Part shown: piece after piece, positions 53,485 to 60,987 of the stretch
Layout of the letters: each line of letters starts with the position of its first letter
Numbering within the stretch: the stretch's first letter is position 1
DNA from: Chitinophaga agri
GTDB taxonomy: Bacteria > Bacteroidota > Bacteroidia > Chitinophagales > Chitinophagaceae
Direction: 5' to 3'
DNA length: 64,000 bases
Assembly (NCBI RefSeq): GCF_010093065.1
Contig: NZ_CP048113.1
Span: forward strand, 4,216,001-4,280,000
Made by a program: the position numbers and the translations under genes
The notes under the pieces: generated by a model
Databases searched by the model: none
Told to the model about the DNA's origin: nothing
Seen by the model: only the letters and a program-made list of their open reading frames with translations

Positions 53485-54765
53485 ATGAACATTGATCAGC
53501 TTTACGACATATACCGGCAGTACCCTTCTGTCCAGACAGATACCAGGCAACTCAAAGCAGGCGATATATTCTTCGCACTGAAAGGCCCTAATTTCAACGG
53601 GAACACCTATGCAGCAGCCGCACTTGAAAAGGGAGCAGCTTTTGCAGTTGTGGATGAAGCCGCCTATTATACGCAACCGGATAAAATGATGCTGACAGAA
53701 GATGTGCTACAAACATTGCAGCAGCTGGCACTTCATCACAGGAAACAGCTGAATATTCCCTTCCTGGGCATTACCGGTTCTAACGGTAAAACAACTACGA
53801 AAGAACTTATCAGTACGGTGCTTGCCACCACATTCAAAACTACTGCCACTATTGGTAACCTGAACAATCATATAGGCGTTCCGCTGACGATATTACGCAT
53901 ACCTGCTGATGCTGAGATCGCGGTCATTGAAATGGGGGCTAATCACCAGCATGAAATTGAAGCATATTGTAAGGTGGCCCTACCTACACATGGCATCATC
54001 ACTAACATCGGAAAGGCACACCTGGAAGGCTTCGGCGGTCCGGAAGGTGTACGCCGGGCTAAGGGAGAGCTGTACGATTTTCTGCGCAATAATAACGGGA
54101 CAGTATTTTTATGCAATGAGTACCCATACTTAACGGAGATGAGTAAAGGTATTCCGACTGTGATCACTTACGGTTCATCTGCGGCAGACTATATTGGCCA
54201 GCCACTGGCAGACAGTGCCCTGCTCAGCGTCAAAGTAACCAGCAATGAGGCGATCGGACAGATCGATAGTCAGCTGGTAGGCGCTTACAATTTCCCTAAT
54301 GTGATGGCGGCTGTCGCCGTTGGACTGCACTTCGGTGTACCTGCTGAGAAAATAAAGAATGCCATTGCATCCTATACACCATCAAATAACCGTTCACAGG
54401 TCATCAAACAGGGCAGTAACACCATCATTATGGATGCGTACAATGCGAACCCTTCCAGTATGAAGGCCGCGATTGAAAATTTCGCAGGTATTGTTGCCGA
54501 GAAAAAAGTACTGTTATTGGGTGGCATGATGGAACTGGGCACTGACAGTGTAAAGGAACATCAGGCACTGGTAGATCAGCTGCAACGTACACACTGGCAT
54601 GCTGTAGTACTGGTAGGAGGGGACTTTATCAAAACAACGCACCCTTATATCTATCTTGAAAATGCTGCGGCTGCGACCACCTGGTTACAGCAACAGGGAT
54701 TCACCAATACATATTTGCTGATCAAAGGATCGAGAAGTATAGGTATGGAGAAGGTGATCTCATAA
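53485..54765 (+). CDS. murF: UDP-N-acetylmuramoyl-tripeptide-D-Ala-D-Ala ligase MurF
   Basis: A 426-aa Mur ligase that adds D-Ala-D-Ala to the UDP-MurNAc-tripeptide. ATG 53485 (MNIDQLYDIYRQYPSVQTDT) is preferred to an in-frame ATG 24 bp upstream. The P-loop is GITGSNGKTTTKE; NHIGVPLTILRI, AVIEMGANHQHEIEAYC, TNIGKAHLEGFGG and IMDAYNANPSSMKAAI follow, all canonical. A second MurF-like protein, fused to alanine racemase, is encoded at 60988. A perfect terminator follows. Confidence 0.95.
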   Translation: MNIDQLYDIYRQYPSVQTDTRQLKAGDIFFALKGPNFNGNTYAAAALEKGAAFAVVDEAAYYTQPDKMMLTEDVLQTLQQLALHHRKQLNIPFLGITGSNGKTTTKELISTVLATTFKTTATIGNLNNHIGVPLTILRIPADAEIAVIEMGANHQHEIEAYCKVALPTHGIITNIGKAHLEGFGGPEGVRRAKGELYDFLRNNNGTVFLCNEYPYLTEMSKGIPTVITYGSSAADYIGQPLADSALLSVKVTSNEAIGQIDSQLVGAYNFPNVMAAVAVGLHFGVPAEKIKNAIASYTPSNNRSQVIKQGSNTIIMDAYNANPSSMKAAIENFAGIVAEKKVLLLGGMMELGTDSVKEHQALVDQLQRTHWHAVVLVGGDFIKTTHPYIYLENAAAATTWLQQQGFTNTYLLIKGSRSIGMEKVIS

Positions 54766-54790
54766 TACTGTAAAGAAATAGCTACTGGCA

Positions 54791-54830
54791 TAAATGACAA
54801 GAGGCGCCTCAAGGCGCCTCTTGTCATTTA
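54791..54830. terminator. Terminator of murF
   Basis: TAAATGACAAGAGGCGCCT pairs perfectly with its reverse complement around a 2-nt loop, followed by TATTTTAAT. Confidence 0.9.
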
Positions 54831-55119
54831 TATTTTAATGCATCAGATAAATATAAATAATTGTAGAATAAAAAAACATGTAAATACGGTAGGTATGAAC
54901 TATTCAATACAGGCACACGGTATAAGTACAATCAACCATGAAACATAGTCTGACAGGAGATTGTAGGCTAATATCACTATTCTTTTTACAGGTAGGAAAA
55001 GGTAGCAGCGATCTGCTTAGATGTTAGTATAAAATAAAATTCAAGCAGCCATATACTATGCCGGAAAATATCACGTTCTAAAGATTACCTTCTCAATAAC
55101 CTTAGTCAACTTTATATAT

Positions 55120-55155
55120 AAAAAAAGAGACCTGCAAGCTGGAAAGCCCGCAGGT
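55120..55155 (-). terminator. Minus-strand terminator 400 nt beyond mce
   Basis: On the minus strand ACCTGC..GCAGGT with an inner stem is followed by CTCTTTTTT. It lies about 410 nt after the mce stop, so either mce has a long 3' leader-free tail or an unannotated transcript ends here. Confidence 0.65.
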
Positions 55156-55562
55156 GTTCATAACCTATGCCAACTTTAGAGTATCTTATAAAGAAGTTTT
55201 ATCAGTTACGTCTTTTGTGATTATATGTATATGTGTAATGATAATAATAGTGATGAATTAGTTTTTACAAGGCATATGAGAACATTGGCGTTAATTCTTT
55301 CCAACAAGGCATAATCTAACGGAGTTACGGGCAATTGTTCAGGGTAAAGCTTGAGTTAATAAGATAATATAAGGTATATCATATTGCTGCTAATACACTT
55401 GAGATCACTTCCGCGCTCTTAACATCAACAACTCGTGCATCTTTTTGTTTAAAACCTTTAGTTATTCTGATTTAGTTTTTCCTCCTAACGTGTCTGACTA
55501 CCTGTGTCTGAAATATATGTACGAACACTTTAATCTTCCGGATTTCATTATTTGAAAAAAAA

Positions 55563-55961
55563 TCAGATTTCCTGGCAAAGCTCCACCAGTAAGCCATTCG
55601 TGCCCTTCGGGTGCAGAAAACAAACCAGTTTATTATCTGCTCCTCGTTTTGGTTCAGTTTGCAATAAAACAAATCCCTCGTCAGTGAGTCTTTTCATTTC
55701 CGCATATATATCAGCAACTTCGAATGCGATATGATGCATGCCCTCACCCTTTTTGTCCACAAATTTGGCAATAGTACTGTCGGGACTGGTTGCTTCCAGC
55801 AACTCAATTTTAGTTTCTCCCTGCCGGAAAAAAGCGGTTTGTACGGACTCACTTTCAACGTGTTCTTTTTTATAGCAATCACTGTTCAGAAGCCTCCTGA
55901 ATAAGGGAATGGAGGTGTCCAGGGATTTAACGGCTATTCCGATATGTTCAACTTTCAGCAT
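55563..55961 (-). CDS. mce: Methylmalonyl-CoA epimerase
   Basis: A 132-aa vicinal-oxygen-chelate protein that interconverts the two forms of methylmalonyl-CoA in propionate and odd-chain metabolism. ATG 55961 (MLKVEHIGIAVKSLDTSIPL) is chosen; longer in-frame starts are not homologous. Metal ligands: His in VEHIGIAV, Glu in KIELLEA, His in MHHIAFEVAD and Glu near the end (LVELCQE). All are intact. It stands alone, with iscS divergent. Confidence 0.92.
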   Translation of the reverse strand: MLKVEHIGIAVKSLDTSIPLFRRLLNSDCYKKEHVESESVQTAFFRQGETKIELLEATSPDSTIAKFVDKKGEGMHHIAFEVADIYAEMKRLTDEGFVLLQTEPKRGADNKLVCFLHPKGTNGLLVELCQEI

Positions 55962-56056
55962 ACAGCAATTTAATATTTTATGGTAGAAATAATTGTTCTC
56001 TATGGAGTTATCATTTCTTACAATGATCGTGGTAGGGAACCAAAGCAATTAAGCAT

Positions 56057-56064
56057 TAAATTTG
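56057..56064 (+). promoter_or_regulatory. -7 box of iscS
   Basis: TAAATTTG, an exact TAnnTTTG match, 40 nt before the iscS start. Confidence 0.5.
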
Positions 56065-56104
56065 TATTAAAGGAATCGACACGTATAATTAAAGACCGAC
56101 AGAT

Positions 56105-57322
56105 ATGCTAAAGTTGCCTGTTTACCTGGACTATAATGCCACTACCCCCTGTGACCAGCGCGTAGTAGAAGCCATGCTTCCCTATTTTTCGGAAGCATTT
56201 GGTAACGCCTCCAGCCGTAACCACTCATTCGGGTGGGCAGCAGAAGCAGCCGTCGATCTCGCCCGGGAACAGGTCGCAGCACTGATAGGTGCTGATCCTA
56301 AAGAGATCATCTTTACTTCCGGGGCCACAGAAGCCGATAACCTTGCCATGAAGGGCGTATTTGAGATGTATGCTGACAAGGGGAACCATATCATTACGAC
56401 TGAAATTGAGCATAAAGCAGTACTCGACACCTGCAAACACCTGGAAAAACTGGGAGCGGAGATCACTTATCTCAAGGTGAACAGTGATGGCTTTCCTGAT
56501 CTTAAAGAACTGGAAGCGGCCATCACATCAAAAACCATCCTGGTGTCCATTATGTACGCCAACAATGAAATCGGTGTCATTAATCCAATAAAAGAGATCA
56601 GCGCCGTTGCTAAAAAGCATGGTGTACTGATGATGAGCGATATTTCCCAGGCTGCCGGTAAGGTACCGGTGGATGTCAACCGCGATGGTATTGACCTTGC
56701 GGCTTTCAGTGCTCATAAGCTTTACGGACCGAAAGGAGTGGGCGCACTTTATGTACGCCGCAAATCCCCCAGGGTGAAAATCACTGCCCAGATGGACGGT
56801 GGCGGACACGAAAGAGGGATGCGCTCCGGTACGCTCAATGTACCCGGTATCGTAGCTTTCGGTAAGGCCTGTGAAATATGCCAACAGGAAATGGAAGCAG
56901 AAGGACAAAGACTGTCAGTACTGCGTGATAAACTTGAAAACGCATTACTTCAGCTGGAAGAAACCGTTGTCAACGGATCAAAAACCAACCGTTTACCGCA
57001 TGCCACCAACATTTCCTTCCGTTATGTGGAAGGAGAGGCCCTTATGATGGGTTTCAATAAGCATCTTGCGCTGTCATCCGGTTCTGCCTGTACCTCCGCC
57101 TCTCCGGAACCCAGTTACGTGTTGAAAGGCCTTGGTCTTACTGACGATATGGCCCATTCATCCATCCGTTTTGCACTGGGACGCTTCACCACCGAAGAAG
57201 AGATTGATTATGCCATTCAAACCGTTACAGAAACGGTGAATAAACTTAGGGAAATAAGTCCGCTGTGGGAAATGTTTAAAGAAGGCGCGGACATGAGCTC
57301 AATAGAGTGGTCCCGTCTTTGA
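56105..57322 (+). CDS. iscS: Cysteine desulfurase IscS
   Basis: A 405-aa PLP enzyme of the NifS/IscS class that releases sulfur from cysteine. N-terminus VYLDYNATTPCDQRVVEAML; TSGATEADNLAMKG and SAHKLYGPKGVGALYVRR hold the PLP Lys and contacts; the active-site Cys is in SSGSACTSASPEPSYVLKGL, matching the E. coli IscS loop. The next gene, 50 bp away, is an unusual IscU homologue. No IscR, IscA, HscA/B or ferredoxin genes are adjacent. Confidence 0.95.
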   Translation: MLKLPVYLDYNATTPCDQRVVEAMLPYFSEAFGNASSRNHSFGWAAEAAVDLAREQVAALIGADPKEIIFTSGATEADNLAMKGVFEMYADKGNHIITTEIEHKAVLDTCKHLEKLGAEITYLKVNSDGFPDLKELEAAITSKTILVSIMYANNEIGVINPIKEISAVAKKHGVLMMSDISQAAGKVPVDVNRDGIDLAAFSAHKLYGPKGVGALYVRRKSPRVKITAQMDGGGHERGMRSGTLNVPGIVAFGKACEICQQEMEAEGQRLSVLRDKLENALLQLEETVVNGSKTNRLPHATNISFRYVEGEALMMGFNKHLALSSGSACTSASPEPSYVLKGLGLTDDMAHSSIRFALGRFTTEEEIDYAIQTVTETVNKLREISPLWEMFKEGADMSSIEWSRL

Positions 57323-57372
57323 TACAGTGAACATATCGGGGACAATTAGTGAAATCTTTTATACTTATGCTT

Positions 57373-57810
57373 ATGGCTTACGCTGAAAGAGTTCTGGATT
57401 ATTACAATAACCCCAGAAATGCAGGAACACTGGATAAGTCCAGTCCGCAGGTAGGAACAGGGTTCATACATGTGCCGGAGTACATAGAGGTAGTAAGGAT
57501 ACAGATTGAAGTGAGTCCGAAAAGGCATGTTATTATGGATGCGCGCTTTAAGACATTTGGATGCGGCGCAGCCATCGCAGCCACCTCTATCACTACAGAA
57601 TGGTTGAAAGGGAAAACAATCGAGGAAGCGGCGAAACTCGATCACATGAACATCGTAGAGGCCCTCAGTCTCCCGCCAGCCAAGATTCACTGTACCATTC
57701 TCATTGAAGATGCTGTTAAAGCCGCTATCAATGATTACAGAGAAAAGAATGGTATGGGACCGCTGAGTGAGGAAGAAGAACTGGAAGAGCTGGAAGAAGA
57801 AGAGTATTAA
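57373..57810 (+). CDS. IscU-like scaffold protein lacking the first ligand Cys
   Basis: A 145-aa IscU homologue. ATG 57373 (MAYAERVLDYYNNPRNAGTL) matches the E. coli start closely. Lined up by eye with E. coli IscU, Cys37 and Asp39 (in APACGDVM) are replaced by Tyr37 and Glu39 (VPEYIEVV), while the other two ligands remain: Cys64 (TFGCGAAIA) and Cys107 (KIHCTIL). A Glu-rich tail (132-145) extends past the usual 128-residue length. It can hardly hold a [2Fe-2S] cluster in the normal way. It is encoded just after iscS, so is presumably expressed with it. Confidence 0.85.
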   Translation: MAYAERVLDYYNNPRNAGTLDKSSPQVGTGFIHVPEYIEVVRIQIEVSPKRHVIMDARFKTFGCGAAIAATSITTEWLKGKTIEEAAKLDHMNIVEALSLPPAKIHCTILIEDAVKAAINDYREKNGMGPLSEEEELEELEEEEY

Positions 57811-57969
57811 GCGGTATACCTGGAAAAGATGTCATCACTCCCCGGATGGGGTGCCAGGTTGAATGATGACCTGAATGCAAACAGAAGTGCTGGGAAAGCA
57901 CCTCACTGGGATATTGCGCATCACTGCGCAGGGAAAGTCTGATTCTCCGGAATCAGACTTTCTTTTTTT
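57811..57969 (+). ncRNA. Structured 3' region or candidate RNA after iscU-like gene
   Basis: A series of hairpins lies between the iscU-like stop and its terminator: GTCATCA/TGATGAC (57831-57870) enclosing CCCC-GGAT-GGGG, then GTGCT/AGCAC (57887-57901), TGCGCA/TGCGCA (57915-57930), and the terminator. No reading frame. It may be a structured 3' UTR or a processed small RNA; no known family is recognised. Confidence 0.4.
57933..57969 (+). terminator. Terminator of the iscS-iscU unit
   Basis: GAAAGTCTGATT pairs with AATCAGACTTTC around CTCCGG, followed by T7. Confidence 0.9.
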
Positions 57970-58042
57970 AACAACTTCCATTGTGTATTACTAATTATTA
58001 ATTACTAATTTCCAATTCTCTAATTGATCATTTTTAATTATA

Positions 58043-58050
58043 TATATTTG
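58043..58050 (+). promoter_or_regulatory. -7 box of gldF
   Basis: TATATTTG, an exact TAnnTTTG match, 16 nt before the gldF start. Confidence 0.6.
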
Positions 58051-58066
58051 TGCTTTCAGTCTCACT

Positions 58067-58801
58067 ATGCTAGCAATCTTTAAAAAGGAAATACATCAGT
58101 TTTTCAGCAGCATAACCGGATATGTCGCCATCATCCTATTTCTGCTCGCCAATGGCCTGCTGCTATTCGTTTTTCCCGATACCAGCCTGCTTGATTACGG
58201 ATATGCCAACCTCGATCCTCTTTTCGAGCTGGCTCCCATGATCTATCTGCTCCTCATTCCGGCTATTACCATGCGCAGTTTTGCGGAAGAGTTTAAAACC
58301 GGCACCATGGAGCTGTTAAGTACCAAACCATTGAGCTGGGGACAGATCGTAACAGGTAAATTCGCCGCAGGTCTACTGGTCGTGCTGATCTCATTGATCC
58401 CCACAGTCGTTTATTATATTGCAGTCAGACAACTGAGTGCCGACCCTGCCCATCTGGATAATGGTGGCATGGCCGGTTCTTATATAGGTCTCTTCCTGCT
58501 GGGAGCTGTATTTACTGCTATCGGTGTATGGTCTTCCTCTCTGACCACCAACGCAGTAGTGGCTTTTCTCATTGCAATTTTTACCTGCTACATATTCTAT
58601 AATGGCTTTGATGCGTTAAGCAAACTGCCGGCATTTAGTGGCAGCGCCGACTATTATCTGCGCATGGCTGGTATCAAGTTTCACTATACCTCCATTAGCC
58701 GTGGCGTGGTCGATAGCAGGGATGTGATCTACTTCCTGAGTGTTATTGGTCTGATGCTTTATCTGACAAGATTATCACTGCAACGCAGAATATGGGACTA
58801 A
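58067..58801 (+). CDS. gldF: Gliding-motility ABC transporter permease GldF
   Basis: A 244-aa inner-membrane permease with six helices. Motifs: MLAIFKKEIHQFFSSITGY, IPAITMRSFAEEFKTGTMEL, STKPLSWGQIVTGKF and RGVVDSRDVIYFLSVI at the end. GldF works with GldG and the ATPase GldA; gldA is not in the window. The gldG gene follows after 104 bp that contain an inverted repeat. Length is normal. Confidence 0.93.
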   Translation: MLAIFKKEIHQFFSSITGYVAIILFLLANGLLLFVFPDTSLLDYGYANLDPLFELAPMIYLLLIPAITMRSFAEEFKTGTMELLSTKPLSWGQIVTGKFAAGLLVVLISLIPTVVYYIAVRQLSADPAHLDNGGMAGSYIGLFLLGAVFTAIGVWSSSLTTNAVVAFLIAIFTCYIFYNGFDALSKLPAFSGSADYYLRMAGIKFHYTSISRGVVDSRDVIYFLSVIGLMLYLTRLSLQRRIWD

Positions 58802-58802
58802 C

Positions 58803-58886
58803 CAATTAGGAATTAGCAATCAGGAATCAGGAATTGCCTTAAAAGCCGGCTTCCCTTATTCCTCATTCCTAATTCTTAATTCCTTA
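58803..58886. repeat. Inverted GGAATTA-type repeat between gldF and gldG
   Basis: The left arm (58803-58836) and right arm (58854-58886) are imperfect inverted copies of GGAATTAGCAATCAGGAAT-like runs and fill the gap between the two genes. It belongs to the same family as the element at 43999-44235. If transcribed it forms a long hairpin. Confidence 0.6.
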
Positions 58887-58905
58887 TTTACTTAAATACT
58901 CTTTT

Positions 58906-60606
58906 GTGGCTATAAATAGAAGGAAACAATACTTACAACGGGCTATTCTTGTAGTGGGCGTTCTGGTGGGGATCAATATACTGGCTGCTTATTTTCATAC
59001 CCGCTGGGATCTGACAGCGGAAAAGAGATATACACTTACTCCTGCGACCAAAAACCTGCTTCGCGGGTTGGACAGCACGGTTACTATAGAAGTTTTCCTG
59101 AAAGGCGATTATCCCGCCAGCTTCCGTCAGCTGGCACAGTCCAGTCAGGAATTACTGGAAGAATTCAGAGAATATGGCGGCAACCGCATCCAGTTCTCTT
59201 TCCAGAACCCTGGTCAGGGGCTGCCGGACTCTTCCCGCATGGCCTTCCAGCAATCCCTCGTAGAAAAAGGTATCATGCCTTTCAATATGCAGGTACAGGA
59301 AGATGCTAACCAGGGCTATTCTGAAAAACTGATCTTCCCGGGCGCACTGGTACATTACGGTTCAAAAACTGTAGGGGTCAACCTGCTGAAAAACCAGGGC
59401 GGACTGAATCCTGAGGCGGCCATGAACAGTTCAGAGTCGCTGCTGGAATACCAGTTTGCCAACGCTATCTACCAGTTGCAGCAAAAAGAACCACCCCTAT
59501 TAGGTTACATGCTCGGTAACGGTGAGTTACTGGGTGCAGAGGTCTATGACCTGCTAACCTCGATGCAGAGCAGCTATCTACTGGATACGCTCACCCTGCA
59601 ATACATCTCTTACATACCGAAAGAATTTGATGCGATCGTATTTGCCAAACCAGCTTCCCGGTTCAGTGATGAGGACAAGCTGAAAATTGACCAGTATGTG
59701 ATGAATGGGGGGAAAGTGCTCTGGTTTATTGATGAACTGAACGCGTCTATTGACAGTCTTGCCCACCAGGAGAGCTTTGTTGCCTTTGATAAAGACCTCA
59801 ACCTCGAGGATATCCTGTTCAGATACGGCGTGCGTATCAACCAGGATCTCGTGCAGGATATGCAGTCGGACTTCGTTCCACAAGTCGTGGACCGTACAGG
59901 CCAGATGCAGCCACTGGCATTCCCTTACTTCCCATTGCTGACACCTACTGGTGCGCATCCTATTGTGAAGAACCTGGATCTTGTACTGAGTCATTTCGCC
60001 AGCTCTATCGATACTGTAAAAGGAGGGAATATCAAAAAAACTGTCCTGCTGACCACTTCCAGCAACAGCCGGAGTGTAAGCTCGCCCACAGAAGTGACCT
60101 GGAACAGTCTGCGCGTAAAGCCTAACCGACGCGATTTCAATAAGAAATTCCTGCCGGTAGCGGTATTACTGGAAGGAGAATTTACCTCTCTGTTCCGCAA
60201 CCGTCTGGATGAAAATACACAGATGGCCATTCAGAAGGCATCGGGCCGGCCATTTAAAAATAACAGCGACTCGATCAACAAAATGATCGTCGTAAGTGAT
60301 GCTGATGTAGTGACCAATGCTTTTTCCCAGAAAAGTGGCCCCCTGCAAATGGGTGTTAACCTCTACGACCAGTCTATGGTATATGCCAACCGTGAATTCC
60401 TGTTGAATTCCCTGGCATTCCTGACCAACAATGCAGGTATCATGGATGCACGTAATAAAGAGTTAACTATGCGTTTGCTGAATCCGGAAAAAGTGAAACA
60501 GGAGAAAAGCAAATGGCAGGTTATTTGTTTCGTTGTTCCCATCGGATTGATCTTATTGTTCGCATCCATCTTCCTGTTTATCAGGAAGAGAAAGTACGAA
60601 GTATAA
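58906..60606 (+). CDS. gldG: Gliding-motility ABC transporter subunit GldG
   Basis: A 566-aa protein. It starts at GTG 58906 (MAINRRKQYLQRAILVVGVL) with one N-terminal helix, a large periplasmic part (DLTAEKRYTLTPATKNLLRG; YPASFRQLAQSSQELLEEF; VLWFIDELNASIDSLAHQ) and a C-terminal helix before KKRKYEV-type basic end (IGLILLFASIFLF). This matches GldG of the GldA-F-G complex. It is a likely operon partner of gldF. Confidence 0.93.
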   Translation: MAINRRKQYLQRAILVVGVLVGINILAAYFHTRWDLTAEKRYTLTPATKNLLRGLDSTVTIEVFLKGDYPASFRQLAQSSQELLEEFREYGGNRIQFSFQNPGQGLPDSSRMAFQQSLVEKGIMPFNMQVQEDANQGYSEKLIFPGALVHYGSKTVGVNLLKNQGGLNPEAAMNSSESLLEYQFANAIYQLQQKEPPLLGYMLGNGELLGAEVYDLLTSMQSSYLLDTLTLQYISYIPKEFDAIVFAKPASRFSDEDKLKIDQYVMNGGKVLWFIDELNASIDSLAHQESFVAFDKDLNLEDILFRYGVRINQDLVQDMQSDFVPQVVDRTGQMQPLAFPYFPLLTPTGAHPIVKNLDLVLSHFASSIDTVKGGNIKKTVLLTTSSNSRSVSSPTEVTWNSLRVKPNRRDFNKKFLPVAVLLEGEFTSLFRNRLDENTQMAIQKASGRPFKNNSDSINKMIVVSDADVVTNAFSQKSGPLQMGVNLYDQSMVYANREFLLNSLAFLTNNAGIMDARNKELTMRLLNPEKVKQEKSKWQVICFVVPIGLILLFASIFLFIRKRKYEV

Positions 60607-60987
60607 CCATTCTCCGTTACCAGCCTGGTTTTTATCAGATGAGTCATGACAGCGCTTCGCTATTTGTCTTAAATAATTGATTTATAGACAATAGACCTCC
60701 ATTCCCCGGCGTTGGAAGAACATGACAAACAGGGATAACAATCACAGCTGTAGGCTATCCACAATGGCCGGCAGATATTCTTTAACCGGGCAGAACTATG
60801 GACGGAAGTCTATTGACTATGGACTATTCCACATATCTTTGCCCAACGATACATTTAAAAGCGGCTACTTGAACCCCTGAAATAGAAGAGCCAACTTTTA
60901 AATAAGAGATTAATACCGGTATACCCGGAATCATTAAGAGAAGCAGTGAAATGCAAACACGCTTTTCACATCAAAATTTAACCACAC
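60607..60987. other. Intergenic region upstream of the murF-alr fusion
   Basis: 381 bp without a credible gene. It holds an inverted pair of short repeats (AGACAATAGACCTCCAT at about 60690 and AGTCTATTGACTATGGAC at about 60807), a pattern of CTATTGACTATGGA units seen in Bacteroidota spacers, and the promoter of the fusion gene. Confidence 0.5.
60834..60841 (+). promoter_or_regulatory. -7 box of the murF-alr fusion
   Basis: TATCTTTG, an exact TAnnTTTG match; ATTG at 60812-60815 is a -33 candidate (18-nt spacing). It implies a leader of about 140 nt. Confidence 0.55.

Larger units (their letters stand above)
54766..55562. other. 797-bp AT-rich gene-free region
   Basis: The longest gene-free stretch. 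Contents: the murF terminator (54791-54830), a minus-strand terminator at 55120-55155, and on the minus strand at 55379-55471 a 26-codon reading frame end (KGFKQKDARVVDVKSAEVI...) that looks like the tail of a lost gene. The rest is AT-rich with no recognised feature. Confidence 0.6.

Noticed and set aside
57811..57969. A known RNA such as SRP RNA, tmRNA, 6S RNA or a riboswitch after the iscU-like gene
   Set aside because: None of the conserved sequence blocks of these RNAs is present and the region follows, rather than precedes, a gene with its own terminator.
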